A DNA stretch of 64,000 bases from Deltaproteobacteria bacterium (GTDB lineage Bacteria > Myxococcota_A > Polyangia > GCA-2747355). Of this stretch, positions 16,591-25,270 are shown piece after piece. The stretch is from the NCBI GenBank assembly GCA_020633415.1, contig JACKDQ010000017.1:1-64000 (forward strand). The letters are read 5' to 3'. How positions within the stretch are numbered: position 1 is the first letter of the stretch; every line of letters starts with the position of its first letter. Position numbers and translations under genes: made by a program. The notes under the pieces are model-generated. The model did not search any database. It was not told the origin of the DNA and saw only the letters and a list, made by a program, of their open reading frames with translations.

Positions 16591-17067
16591 ATGAATCGAA
16601 GAACGTTTACGCCTGGGATCGGTGTCGGGCTCGGGCTGGTGATCGTGCTGACGGCGACGTTCGCGTCAGCGGTGCCGAGGGTCTCACCAGAGACGCGAAG
16701 CGAGCTGCGTCAGAGCATGCGCAAGCGGATTGGCAGCTACAGCTGGCGTTCGAAGGCCCGCGGCGGGCGCGGCCAATGGGTTTGGAAGGGTGCCCAGCGG
16801 CCTAAGGCGCTGGCGAAGCGGCCAGCAGGGCTGCGAAAGATGCCGTCGGTGATCTTGGGCGATATCTCCGGCTTTTTCGTTTCTCATGACAGCACCCAAG
16901 GTCGCGTCTACTTTGAGCAGAAAAGTGGCAAGGGCATCTTGGTCACGCGGGGAACTAAGGGCGGCCAAGGGCCCAGCTACAAGACCGCGCTCAAGTACTT
17001 TGAGCTCAACCTCTCGCGATCGGAGCGCAAGCTGATCGCGCGCGCCGGGCGCCGTCACGCTAAGTAA
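16591..17067 (+). CDS. Small secreted protein of unknown function
   Basis: The 158-residue protein has a signal peptide (hydrophobic GVGLGLVIVLTATFASA, residues ~9-27) and a mature part rich in Arg/Lys (predicted strongly basic). There are no cysteines and no family motif that I recognise. A GAGGTAGAAG ribosome binding site precedes the ATG. The phrase KSGKGILVTRGTKGGQGPSY suggests a beta-rich domain. A hairpin follows 66 bp after the stop. It stands alone between the repeat-rich gap and a minus-strand lipoprotein gene. Confidence 0.7.
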   Translation: MNRRTFTPGIGVGLGLVIVLTATFASAVPRVSPETRSELRQSMRKRIGSYSWRSKARGGRGQWVWKGAQRPKALAKRPAGLRKMPSVILGDISGFFVSHDSTQGRVYFEQKSGKGILVTRGTKGGQGPSYKTALKYFELNLSRSERKLIARAGRRHAK

Positions 17068-17526
17068 ACAGCGCGCGCTCGACGATGCCGCAGATGACGT
17101 GACCGACGGTAAATCACGCTTTCTGACTTACCCGAGGTGCTGATCGCCAACAGCACCTCGCCGGCCTGACCGAAGGCGCGCAGGCGTTGCTGATCGTGAT
17201 CGATCGACTTGAGCCCGCCTGACAGCTGCGCTGGTCTGACACCGAATCATGCGTTGGCTGGTAATTCTCCTCGCGCAACAAGCGGCCAGCGGGCCGGGCA
17301 TCGACGCTGCCAAGCTGACGCTTGCGCGCAAAGATGGGGCCCTCAATAGTCGCTGCTCGGTCAACCGCAAACTTTGCGCTATTCTCGTGCTCGGTATCGG
17401 TTTTCTCCTCGTCCCGCTTGTTTGGTCACCCGGCAGGTTGCTCAGAGGGCGCCGATGCCTCTACTTGCCCACCTCCAACCGACGAGAGCTCAACGTGATC
17501 GCCAAGTCGTTGGTCGGTGGCGCGAC
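17068..17526. other. Intergenic stretch with a 10-bp hairpin
   Basis: There is a perfect inverted repeat CGAGGTGCTG (17133-17142) / CAGCACCTCG (17151-17160) with an 8-base loop but no T tract. It may act as a transcript 3' end for the small secreted protein gene. A 93-codon frame at 17249-17530 has no convincing start signal or motif and is not called. Confidence 0.5.
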
Positions 17527-19014
17527 CTAGTCATCCTGCTGCTTCTTTCGTTCGAACACCCAAACCAACGCCCGCGAAAACTGCGCCTCACCGAGCGTTT
17601 GTCCGCCGATTGTTGCAACGCTGTTCAGCGTGCCGACCACAGCGACCTGACGAGCGCGTGCATCGATCGCTGCCAGTCCGTCGTGCCCTTGTCCGCCCAG
17701 CGCGCGAGCTTCGATCAACGCGCCGCTCGAGTTCAATAGCACGAGCCATCCATCGCTTGCGCCGTTGCTGCGCAGCTGCAACTGACCCAGTGGCAGCGGC
17801 TGTTCGAACGTGCCGACCGCATAGGTCAGCGCCCCCTGCTCGGCAACTGCAACGCTGCTGACGGTCTCGCGCCCCAGCGCGCTGCCGAAAGCGAGCGCCC
17901 AGCGCTCTGCGCCATCAGAGCCAAAGCCGGCAAGGAAGGCGTCCTCGCTCTCGATGTGTCCTGACAGTGACGTCGTCCCAAGTTTTGCCGGTCCATTGAA
18001 ATAGCCGCCGAGAACGACGCTCGAGCCTAGCTGGGCGGCGAGCGGACAGTGGCCATCGCCCGAACCGATCCGTCGCGCGATCGGTCGCAGCCAGAGCGGA
18101 TCGCCGTCACGTGATATCTTGAGCAAGAAGGCGTGATTCTCTCCCACGGCTGATACGCGCCGCGCGCCGAAGCTGACGCCGGCCCAGGCGTTACCCGTGA
18201 CGTAGATCGCGCCGTCGCCGGCGCTAGCGACCGAAAATGCTCGCGCACCCAAATAGTCGCCAACGCCGACCAGCGTCCAGAGCGGCAGACCATCGGGCCG
18301 CACCTTAGCGACAAAGGCATGCGTGCCAGCGCGCGGCGCCTCGACCACGCTCTTGCCAAAGACAACCGATGTGCCGACGAACCAGCCGGCGACGAGTGCT
18401 GCACCCGAAACATCGGTGGCCACCGCCTCGATCCGTGCCTCGTCGGCCCCGCCAAGACCCAGTGCCCAACGAAATCCTCCCTGCTCGTCGAGACGCGCCA
18501 GGAACCCGCCACCCTGATCGAGTGCGTGTTGACCAAAGCGGATCGCACCATCGCTGCCGCCGGCGACGTAGAGTTCACCACTAGCGCTCGCCGTCAGCGC
18601 CACGCGACGCATTCGTGCCGAGCTGGTCGGCACGCTGAGCCACTGGGCTTTGCCTTGGCTGGAGAGCGCGACGATAAACGCACTACCGCCGTTGGCAGAG
18701 CTGGCTGTTAGGCCATCGATCTCGAGGCGTCCGCGGAACCCACCAGCGACAAAGATCTGTTGATTCGCACCGATCGCCACAGCGCTCGCGAAGCTCGAGT
18801 CATCGGGATCGCGGCCAGCTCCAAGGGTTCGGGCAAAGTGATCGACCAGTAGGCTGCAACTCGTGCACGACGCTCGGGCATCCAACACTTGCCCATCGGA
18901 AGTGCGGCTATCGCTTGGTGCGCTGCTATCAGCGCCTTGGCTAGCTTGGCGACGATCGCAGCCGTAAAGCGCCGCAAGGAACAGCGCACACAGCTGTAGA
19001 TTGCGTAGATGCAT
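17527..19014 (-). CDS. Beta-propeller (SBBP-like) repeat lipoprotein
   Basis: The 495-residue protein has GGGGAGAGATC before the ATG at 19014 and a lipobox LYGC. A Ser/Asp-rich spacer leads to a series of ~50-residue repeats of the type found in SBBP/beta-propeller proteins: 'I-VAGGF-G-L-I-G', 'FIVALSSQGKAQW', 'AFVAKVRPDGLPLW' and 'AFLLKISRDGDPLW'. Such proteins are numerous in myxobacteria and probably sit on the outer surface, but no activity is known. A paralogue lies at 61614-63188. The upstream side faces the left end of the RAYT element. Confidence 0.8.
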   Translation of the reverse strand: MHLRNLQLCALFLAALYGCDRRQASQGADSSAPSDSRTSDGQVLDARASCTSCSLLVDHFARTLGAGRDPDDSSFASAVAIGANQQIFVAGGFRGRLEIDGLTASSANGGSAFIVALSSQGKAQWLSVPTSSARMRRVALTASASGELYVAGGSDGAIRFGQHALDQGGGFLARLDEQGGFRWALGLGGADEARIEAVATDVSGAALVAGWFVGTSVVFGKSVVEAPRAGTHAFVAKVRPDGLPLWTLVGVGDYLGARAFSVASAGDGAIYVTGNAWAGVSFGARRVSAVGENHAFLLKISRDGDPLWLRPIARRIGSGDGHCPLAAQLGSSVVLGGYFNGPAKLGTTSLSGHIESEDAFLAGFGSDGAERWALAFGSALGRETVSSVAVAEQGALTYAVGTFEQPLPLGQLQLRSNGASDGWLVLLNSSGALIEARALGGQGHDGLAAIDARARQVAVVGTLNSVATIGGQTLGEAQFSRALVWVFERKKQQDD

Positions 19015-19137
19015 GATCTCTCCCCGGATGATGACGTGCACACAACGCGGCGATCGACACGGTTAATTCACTACCGCGAAAAATCTGCGGTCGACGATCG
19101 TGCACTGCGTTCGCTGGGGATAAGCGACCACGCACGG

Positions 19138-20209
19138 GGGGACGTTGGTCAACCAAGGCAACTTCTGATTTGGCGGCCCGATACCTCGACCATGCCACGC
19201 CATCGTCGTGACTGTCCGGCCGGAACACTGCAACACATCATTGTTCGTTTCATCGACCGTCGTTTTCAATTGGCCACCGCCGCGGACCGATCGGCCTATC
19301 TGCGAATCTTTGGGCGCACGGCCGAGCGCTGCGACTGGCGGTTCCTCAGCTTCGCGCTGATGAGCAATCACATCCACTGGTGTGCGTTGACAGGGCGGAT
19401 GTCGCTGCGCGACATCTTTCATCCGGTAAACACGCGGTTCGGCATGCTGTGGAATCGGCGCCACCGCGGTTTGGGCCCTATCATCGCGGGTCGGCCTGCC
19501 AACTTCCCGGTGCAGGCGGAGCGCGTTGTCGAACTTATCGCCTACAACCACATGGATCCCGTGCGCAACGGCGTGGTGACCGATCCTAAGTCATCACGCT
19601 GGACGAGCCATCGCGCGTACGTTGGCCTTGACCCCGAACCGGCTTGGCTCGACGTTGATTTAGGTCTGCGACTTGGCGGATTCCCTGCGACACCGGCGGG
19701 GCGCCGTGCCTTCGACGCCTTCGTATGCTCCAACGAGCGGCTGCATTGGCACTACGCTGCTGAGCTGAGACCGCGGAGCTCTTGTGGCGCGTCGTTCGGA
19801 GAAGCGCATGCAACGTTGGTCGACGAGGAAATGCTCATCCGACTTGTGCTGGAGCGCAGCGGCATTTCGCGCGATCTCCTCGTCGGTTGCAGCCGCGTAC
19901 GGCGCGTCGCGCATGCTCGCCGGCTTCTTGCTCACCTGCTGCAGGACGTTGCGGGGCTCGGGCCTGCCGCAATAGCGCGCCACCTCAGCTGTACACGGGC
20001 AGCGTGCGCGAAGATGCTTGCGGCCCATGTCTGCGCGTCGGAACTGGACGCGCTGCGATCAGCTGCCCGAGAGGCTAGCCTCGCAGTCAAATGAGCAAAC
20101 GTTCCCTTGCTGGCACTAACCCCTCGGCGCTCGTCAAACCCCTGGGCCTTCGTCGCGAGCGACGGCTATGGCCAACCAAAATAGTTGCGTTAGTTGACCA
20201 GCGTCCCTC
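19138..20209 (+). mobile_element. RAYT (REP-associated tyrosine transposase) element
   Basis: A transposase gene is enclosed by inverted terminal sequences. The left end 19138-19164 begins GGGGACGTTGGTCAACCAAG; the right end 20183-20209, read in reverse complement, begins GAGGGACGCTGGTCAACTAA. They agree at about 22 of 25 aligned positions. The same GGGACG-TTGATTAAC family of ends occurs without a transposase at 37419, 38564 and 45100-45250, so this enzyme is the likely source of those copies, though its own ends are of a slightly diverged subtype. Confidence 0.75.
19192..20094 (+). CDS. REP-associated tyrosine transposase (IS200-like Y1/HuH)
   Basis: The 300-residue protein has the RAYT N-terminus MPRHRRDCPAGTLQHIIVR, the HuH metal motif in ALMSNHIHWCAL and the region with the catalytic tyrosine (ELIAYNHMDP). 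A C-terminal DnaA-like/helix-turn-helix segment contains GLGPAAIARHLSC and resembles those fused to many RAYTs. It should cut and join single-stranded REP hairpins. The frame is open further upstream to 19009, but that extension crosses the left terminal repeat, so ATG 19192 is chosen. Confidence 0.9.
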   Translation: MPRHRRDCPAGTLQHIIVRFIDRRFQLATAADRSAYLRIFGRTAERCDWRFLSFALMSNHIHWCALTGRMSLRDIFHPVNTRFGMLWNRRHRGLGPIIAGRPANFPVQAERVVELIAYNHMDPVRNGVVTDPKSSRWTSHRAYVGLDPEPAWLDVDLGLRLGGFPATPAGRRAFDAFVCSNERLHWHYAAELRPRSSCGASFGEAHATLVDEEMLIRLVLERSGISRDLLVGCSRVRRVAHARRLLAHLLQDVAGLGPAAIARHLSCTRAACAKMLAAHVCASELDALRSAAREASLAVK

Positions 20210-20229
20210 TGCTTTTCTTCTAACGGGTG

Positions 20230-20820
20230 CTAACCGCACTGAACCTTGAGGTCGCACCAAGTGGCGGAGAAGCTGCCTGAGATCGTTTTTCCCGAGGGGA
20301 AGGTGGCGCTGACCGAGCCGACGAAGGCGCTATCTCGCGTGTAGCGCTCGACCTTGAAGACGGTGTTGGTTGCGTTTTCGCAACTACCGGTCGTCGTCGC
20401 GCAGTGTTTAACGGTGCCCTCCAACTGAGCGCCTTGCTTGGTGTCGCCGAGGCTGAAGGTCAGCGGGCGCACGCTGGTGCCGTCGATGGCGCTGACGTTC
20501 CAGATGTAGACCGTCAAGGCGATGGTATGTTCGTCGGTGTTGCTACAGGCTTCGCCCGTTGAGCCGAGTCGCAGTTCCAACGCAGGTCCGTCCCAAGGCG
20601 CGCATGAGGGGCGGACGTCGGCGTACGGGAACGATGTTTGCGCGATCAAACCGACATCAAGCGCTTGGTCAAAGGGAGCGTCGACAGCGCCGTCGGCGGG
20701 GACGCTGCTGCTGTCGGTTGCGACCGCGCTGTCGATGGTGCCTTGGGGCAAGCGCGAGTCGCAGCCGCAGAGGGCCGTCAGCAATAGCGCGAAGAAGCAG
20801 ACCCATGGTTGTTTGAGCAT
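20230..20820 (-). CDS. Lipoprotein of unknown function
   Basis: The 196-residue protein has a GGAGGAGG ribosome binding site, the signal MLKQPWVCFFALLLTALCGC with the lipidated Cys in the lipobox LCGC, and a Ser/Ala/Asp-rich spacer. A C-terminal domain of ~110 residues follows with four or more cysteines (AAPWDG..., HCATTTGSCENA, WCDLKVQC) that could form disulfides. Phrases such as LEGTVKHCATTTGSC and SGSFSATWC resemble domains with repeated beta-strands seen in other myxobacterial lipoproteins. Its 3' end lies 21 bp from the right end of the RAYT element. Confidence 0.75.
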   Translation of the reverse strand: MLKQPWVCFFALLLTALCGCDSRLPQGTIDSAVATDSSSVPADGAVDAPFDQALDVGLIAQTSFPYADVRPSCAPWDGPALELRLGSTGEACSNTDEHTIALTVYIWNVSAIDGTSVRPLTFSLGDTKQGAQLEGTVKHCATTTGSCENATNTVFKVERYTRDSAFVGSVSATFPSGKTISGSFSATWCDLKVQCG

Positions 20821-20838
20821 CACAGTCCTCCTCCGCAC

Positions 20839-21451
20839 GTTGCAGCAAGCCCCAGGCCAAAGCTAACCACTCGTGATCACAGGACGGCATCTCAGTTTTC
20901 TGAGAGAGATGCTGCACCACTTGCTCAAGGGCGGAAGCTGTCCCTCGTCTCCGTCATCTGCGTGGGCAAATAGGAGGCGATCGCGCGCTGCGTGACCGAC
21001 GCGATCATCAGCGGCGCTGTCGTGGTCGGTCGGGTCAGTGGCAAGCGGGCGCTGCCGGCAACGCAAAGCGCTGGTTTGTTGGCCCTCGTCGTTGCGGGCT
21101 TGATCGGTTTGTGAACCCCGCAAGTTTGCGCGCTCGCGGTAATGAGTTATGGGCCGATCGCCGCATCACCTGGTCGCAGCTTCTGCGCCACAGCTTCTGC
21201 GCCACAGCTTCGGTTGGACGTTCGAACGCTCGGCGTGCACCAACGTTTGCGGCGAGAACTCAGTCGACAAGGCAGAATACAACGGGTGCTAGTCGCCCGT
21301 CCGAGAACCGCTGCCATCGATGCGGCGGCGCGTCCAGCTGTTGACCTTTTCTCAGACCTGATTGAGCTTACTGTTAAGATTCCCCCGAGGCATCGAGGGT
21401 CATCAGAATGCGTGATTGACGGCACCCCACAGTCGCTACACAGTGCTCAGC
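20839..21451. other. Intergenic stretch with a short tandem duplication
   Basis: No gene with supporting signals is visible in about 610 bp. Around 21179-21221 the sequence CAGCTTCTGCGCCA is repeated head to tail. Upstream regulatory sequence for the methyltransferase-like gene should lie at the right end. Confidence 0.4.
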
Positions 21452-22156
21452 ATGAGCCGAAACTTCGAAGAATTATCATTTTGTGCGACGCCACTGGGAG
21501 ACTTGCTGCTGCGACGCCGTCGCATGATCGAGGCCGGCGGAGAGGACATCTACGAGGTCAAGCTCGGCGAGCACTTTCTGATGTCCAGCCTGTTTTTCCA
21601 AGCAGAACGGCAGCTGGCTAAGCTGGCCCTGGCGAAGTTGCCCGGCGAGGCGCTCGATGTCGTCATCGGCGGGCTCGGGTTGGGCTACACCGCGCTGGCC
21701 GCCCTCGAAGATGCGCGAGTACGAACGTTGGCCGTGGTCGAATACCTAAAGCCGGTGATCGACTGGCACCAACAAGGCCTCGTTCCGCTGGGCTCGCAGC
21801 TCACCGCCGACGCGCGTTGCGACCTGGTACATGGGGATTTCTTCGCGCTGGCTCGCAGCGCGAGCCAAAGAAAGGTCGATGCGGTGTTGCTCGATATCGA
21901 CCACACCCCGCAAAACACGCTCCAGCATTCCAACCAGCGCTTCTATACACAGCAAGGCTACGGCGAGCTGGCGCGACATCTCAAGCCAGGCGGCGTGTTT
22001 GCGCTTTGGGCCGATGGGCGCCCTGATCCCGCGGTCACCACCGAGCTGCAGAAGGTCTTTTGCGCCGCTGAGGATCATGATGTCGCATTCGACAACCCGC
22101 TTACCGGCGAGGATGCCCATGGGGCGATCTATGTCGCCCAGCTCGCGCACGGCTGA
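21452..22156 (+). CDS. Spermidine-synthase-like methyltransferase-fold protein
   Basis: The 234-residue protein has the spermidine synthase/SAM-methyltransferase core: YEVKLGEHFLMSS, glycine-rich nucleotide loop VVIGGLGLGYTALAAL, acidic LAVVEYLKPVIDWH, LVHGDFFALA and VLLDIDHTPQ in place of the DD-D signature, then LKPGGVFALWADG. Related proteins are annotated as spermidine synthase or as polyamine aminopropyltransferase-like enzymes, but the usual catalytic acidic pair is partly changed, so the substrate is uncertain. The ATG at 21452 begins the conserved region; the upstream open frame is not conserved in type. Confidence 0.75.
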   Translation: MSRNFEELSFCATPLGDLLLRRRRMIEAGGEDIYEVKLGEHFLMSSLFFQAERQLAKLALAKLPGEALDVVIGGLGLGYTALAALEDARVRTLAVVEYLKPVIDWHQQGLVPLGSQLTADARCDLVHGDFFALARSASQRKVDAVLLDIDHTPQNTLQHSNQRFYTQQGYGELARHLKPGGVFALWADGRPDPAVTTELQKVFCAAEDHDVAFDNPLTGEDAHGAIYVAQLAHG

Positions 22157-22546
22157 CTTCCACGCTCGGACTGATCGACAACGTTTGCCATCTCCTCTCG
22201 CAAATTATCGACCCTCACTGACCTTCAAGCACGCGGTCTTCGATTATATCGAGGTTTTCTACAACCCCACGCGATCCACACGGCCTTGGGCGGGCCACTG
22301 CTGATCTTCGAACTTCCGCTCGCGCTGCTACTCACGCTTTTCCCGACGCAGCGCAGTCGGTGCTTCGTTTTCTGCCGTCGTGGTCGCGCCCCCGATCTCT
22401 GTGCGGGTGGGCAGACCTGTGGGGTTACAGCGAGAGACCTTTCTGCCTCGGCGACCGAAAGGGCTCGCCGACTGGATGAGGGTCTGACAGACTAGTGTGT
22501 AGACCCTTTCCGGAGGAGTCGTGGGCGGAGCGCGCTTCGTTGGGCG
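22157..22546. other. Intergenic stretch holding the IS3 remnant
   Basis: Apart from the frameshifted IS3 OrfB tail, I see no gene or structured element here. The right part is a GC-rich stretch without coding signals. Confidence 0.45.
22205..22325 (+). pseudogene. IS3-family transposase OrfB remnant
   Basis: One frame reads HAVFDYIEVFYNPTR, the start of the last conserved helix of IS3-family OrfB transposases. The following frame reads IHTALGGPLLIFE in place of the family's HSALGYLSPAEFE, so a +/-1 frameshift has split the motif at about 22270. No other part of the transposase, no OrfA and no terminal repeats are visible. It is the trace of an old insertion. Confidence 0.7.
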
Positions 22547-22765
22547 GTGTCGCAGGCGATCTTGTATCGGATCGGAACAACAGGAGCCGTGGTGATACGC
22601 AGATACAGTGGCGACAAGAAGAGCATCGAAGCCCGAAGTAACGACAAGGGCAAGACGTGGTCGGTGAAGTTGTTCGACGCGGGACGGCTCACGGAGTACT
22701 CGGGGGGGACGCTGGCCGAGGTCGAGGCGTTGGCGAAAAAGCATGGGATGAAGTACGTCCCCTAA
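22547..22765 (+). CDS. Small protein of unknown function
   Basis: The 72-residue frame starts with GTG and ends in a hydrophilic, well-formed segment (RRYSGDKKSIEARSNDKGKTWSVKLF...GTLAEVEALAKKHGMKYVP) that looks like a single small alpha/beta domain. No strong ribosome binding site is seen (a GGAGGAGTC lies 30 bp upstream, before another GTG in a different frame). I do not recognise a family. Amino-acid composition favours a real gene over a shadow frame. Confidence 0.4.
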   Translation: MSQAILYRIGTTGAVVIRRYSGDKKSIEARSNDKGKTWSVKLFDAGRLTEYSGGTLAEVEALAKKHGMKYVP

Positions 22766-22949
22766 TATTTTTGACCGGAACCTGGCGTACCTTCACAAAC
22801 GATTGGGCCAGCACAGGTCTGCGAAAGTGGATCGGCGTCGCGCTCGCGCCCAGCGTGGCGGCGGTAGCGAACATGCCCGCATGGTGATTCGAGCCCGGCT
22901 TGACGGTACGGTGGTCGGATCGTGGGCGGCGCTCGCCGGAAGCCGCGTG

Positions 22950-23174
22950 CTAGTAGTCGTGCTTGCGCGCGCCGCGGCCGCGTCCCTTATGTTCGCAGTA
23001 ACGCCCGTTATAGAAGTGTGAGGGCGGACAACGACGGGCGCGAGGTGCCGAGTGGTAGCCTTGTCTCCGATAGTGCCCTCGATGGCCGTGCGGTTCGATC
23101 AGACAGCCACTAGACAGCCATAGGATCACCGCGCTGATCGCGCCTAGCAGAACTGCGGCTCGTTTCGATCGCAT
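22950..23174 (-). CDS. Small His/Cys-containing lipoprotein
   Basis: The 74-residue protein has a Shine-Dalgarno GGAGAGAACGG, a signal peptide with lipobox SSGC (Cys24) and a short mature tail rich in His, Arg, Gly and Tyr (HGHRGHYRRQGYHSAP, CPPSHFYNGRYCEHKGRG). Two cysteines in the tail could pair. It may bind metal or nucleic acid or be structural; nothing can be assigned. Such tiny 'GHGHR...CPPGH' lipoproteins occur in related delta-proteobacteria. Confidence 0.65.
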   Translation of the reverse strand: MRSKRAAVLLGAISAVILWLSSGCLIEPHGHRGHYRRQGYHSAPRARRCPPSHFYNGRYCEHKGRGRGARKHDY

Positions 23175-23462
23175 TCCGTTCTCTCCGGCTCCGATGCGCT
23201 ACCAGCCTAGCTAACCATTTGGGTGTGTTACAAGGCACCCAGGTGGGCCACCCACGCCTTTGTGGGTTTCTCAGCACGGTCGGCGTGCGCGATCGTGCGT
23301 GCGCCTTCGAGCGCTCGACCGACGAGCTTGCGTTCGTTTCTGTCGATCGCAGCGATGCAGAGCCTCAGAGCAGAACAATGACCGCCGGAGACGATGGGGT
23401 GGTTTTGGCCGGCCGGCGCATTCGTGACGTCGATGCGCGCGCGGTCTCTGTGGCGACGTTGG
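23175..23462. other. Short intergenic region
   Basis: There is no supported gene or structure between the two minus-strand genes. Promoter sequence for the small lipoprotein should lie at the left end. Confidence 0.35.
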
Positions 23463-24077
23463 CTACCAGAGAAACGAGTGACGCCGCGAAGGCCGACCGC
23501 CAAAGCCCATGCTCTCGACCTGCCGACGCCGGGCGTCTTGGATCAGCTCACTGCTGATCGGTAGATTGGTCATCACGCCGCTAAAACTGTTCTGGCGTTG
23601 TAGTCGCGCTAGCGGGTCGGTTGCCAAGCCCTGGGAGCCCGGAAAAGGCGGCGCGATGCTGTCCCAGACGACGACGGTCGTCGAGTTGCTGGTGGTGCCG
23701 CTACCGCCGATGGTGCTGAGGATCGCTGTATTGATCGGCTGGGGCTTCCACTGTGCAAGGGCGACGGGGACGAGGTCGGAAAACTGGACGAGCGGGTTCT
23801 TGACGTCGCTGATCGCGCTGATCTCCAGCGTGGCGATCGCCGGACCCGTGGGTTTGCGTTGCGCGTCGTAGGGGACGATGCTCAGCGTTTGGTTGGCTCG
23901 CGAATAGATTACCTTGGCGGGCATCCACTGGTCGCCTTGGCGATAGAGTACGAGTTTGTGATTGAGACTCCATGCGGCTAAGCGCTGGCGCGCTGTGGCG
24001 CGCTGTTGTAGCGCGTGCGCGACGCCGCTGACGCCCCAAATCAGCGTGAGCCCCAAGATGGCGATCGAGCGAAACAT
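23463..24077 (-). CDS. Secreted protein of unknown function
   Basis: The 204-residue protein starts at MFRSIAILGLTLIWGVSGVAHA, a normal signal peptide preceded by GGGGAGAAAATCGG. The mature part has a beta-rich, Tudor/SH3-like opening (WSLNHKLVLYRQGDQWMPAKVIYSRANQTLSIVPYD with an aromatic pattern). A linker with a Thr/Ser run (GSGTTSNSTTVVV) and a basic C-terminus (RRRQVESMGFGGRPSRR) follow. No named family is recognised. An upstream in-frame ATG (24134) would place 19 charged residues before the signal and is not favoured. Confidence 0.65.
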   Translation of the reverse strand: MFRSIAILGLTLIWGVSGVAHALQQRATARQRLAAWSLNHKLVLYRQGDQWMPAKVIYSRANQTLSIVPYDAQRKPTGPAIATLEISAISDVKNPLVQFSDLVPVALAQWKPQPINTAILSTIGGSGTTSNSTTVVVWDSIAPPFPGSQGLATDPLARLQRQNSFSGVMTNLPISSELIQDARRRQVESMGFGGRPSRRHSFLW

Positions 24078-24554
24078 CCGATTTTCTCCCCGTCGGAAAA
24101 ATCCCTGCGCAGTGTGAAGCAAGTTGCGAGCCAACCGAAATCGCGGGCTTTCAGCAGCTTAGCCGTGGCGCTGGCGCACTGCACTGGCAGCTGGGGTTGC
24201 AGCTGGCTGCTCGAGACCGGCCTGACGCAAATCCCCGCCGACCCGCTCGCGTCGTGCTGCGTAGGCACCAGACGCCGGGCCGGAGCGCGTGAAGATGGCT
24301 GGGCAAAGCAGCGCGACATCGATCTGATCGACCCGCCGGCTAGGCTTTGCGGGCGGTGCTGGAAGAGCCACCTGTGGAGCAGCCGTTTCTGGGCGAGATT
24401 CGACGCGCTGCAACAATTCTTCGGGCCAGATTGCGACCGCCGCTGCGTATCTGGCCCCTAAGCATAGGGGGACCAGCCGGGGCTGATCCCTCGGATCCAG
24501 TCGAATGATCAAGGCGTTACGGTTCGCGCCTTGAAGCAACACAAGGAGCAGGGA
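24078..24554. other. Intergenic region between divergent genes
   Basis: This 477-bp stretch separates the minus-strand secreted protein from the plus-strand lipoprotein and should hold both promoters. No gene, hairpin or repeat stands out, and the minus-strand frames spanning it show no motifs. Confidence 0.4.
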
Positions 24555-25205
24555 ATGCCCAAAGCACCCAAGTTGATATTTCTTGCGATCGTCTTGTTGA
24601 GCACGCCCGGTTGCTTGGTTATCGGGCCGCGCACGGTATCGGTTGCCGAACTCCAGACGCAGCCGCCGAGTTTGATGGTCGCCAAGCGAAGCGACCGGCT
24701 GGTCTACCTCGTCTTGGATCCGGCGCGCGTTCCGCTCGAGTGTCCAGTGCTCGTGCAGGGCGAAGATCGTGGCGGGCGCTTGCAGCACCTGCACACGTTC
24801 GTCGAGCGTGACCTCAAGCGCGCTTTTGAAAACTACTTTCAGACCGTGCGCGTCGTTGGGCCGGCAGCGAAAGCTCCGCCCGGTTCTGTGGTAGTCGACG
24901 TTGCCGTCAAGCGTGTCGAGATCAATATTACGTCGAAGGCGATCAACGGCTATGGCAACACGGTGCATTCGGCCGGCGTTGGCGCGCTGACTTGGAGTGC
25001 GGCCTTACGACTTGCCGAGAGCGACGAATATCTCTTTTCCTTTGCTGGCCAATCGGTCGGTACGCCGACCGATCGACCGCAACACGCGGTGCGAACGATG
25101 CTCGAGTCGGCGATCACGGATTTCTTCAAGGGCTACACCGACAAGAAGGTGCACCGCCAATTGCTCGGCGCCCCGGCGGTTGAGGAAAAGCCCTCGACGA
25201 TCTAG
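24555..25205 (+). CDS. Lipoprotein of unknown function
   Basis: The 216-residue protein has AAGGAGCAGGGA before the ATG and a signal peptide with lipobox TPGC (Cys ~20). The mature domain has an alternating pattern, including a strand-rich segment SVVVDVAVKRVEI, WSAALRLAESDEYLFSFAGQS and a C-terminal helix ESAITDFFKGYTDKKVHRQLL. The overall plan resembles lipoproteins of the LptE/YajG/CsgG-adjacent type (N-terminal lipid anchor, beta-alpha domain, final amphipathic helix), but I cannot name the family. It is convergent with the lipid operon. Confidence 0.7.
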   Translation: MPKAPKLIFLAIVLLSTPGCLVIGPRTVSVAELQTQPPSLMVAKRSDRLVYLVLDPARVPLECPVLVQGEDRGGRLQHLHTFVERDLKRAFENYFQTVRVVGPAAKAPPGSVVVDVAVKRVEINITSKAINGYGNTVHSAGVGALTWSAALRLAESDEYLFSFAGQSVGTPTDRPQHAVRTMLESAITDFFKGYTDKKVHRQLLGAPAVEEKPSTI

Positions 25206-25270
25206 CGCTCCCCCCATCGCCGCTGTGCCGCTCTAGACCTCAACAAAGGCGAGATGGTGCTCGGCAGCTG

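Noticed and set aside
17249..17530. 93-codon frame with a hydrophobic start
   Set aside because: No ribosome binding site, no conserved motif and composition like non-coding DNA.
24159..24968. Long minus-strand open frame opposite the lipoprotein gene
   Set aside because: It is largely antisense to a better-supported gene (signal peptide, lipobox, ribosome binding site) and shows no motifs.
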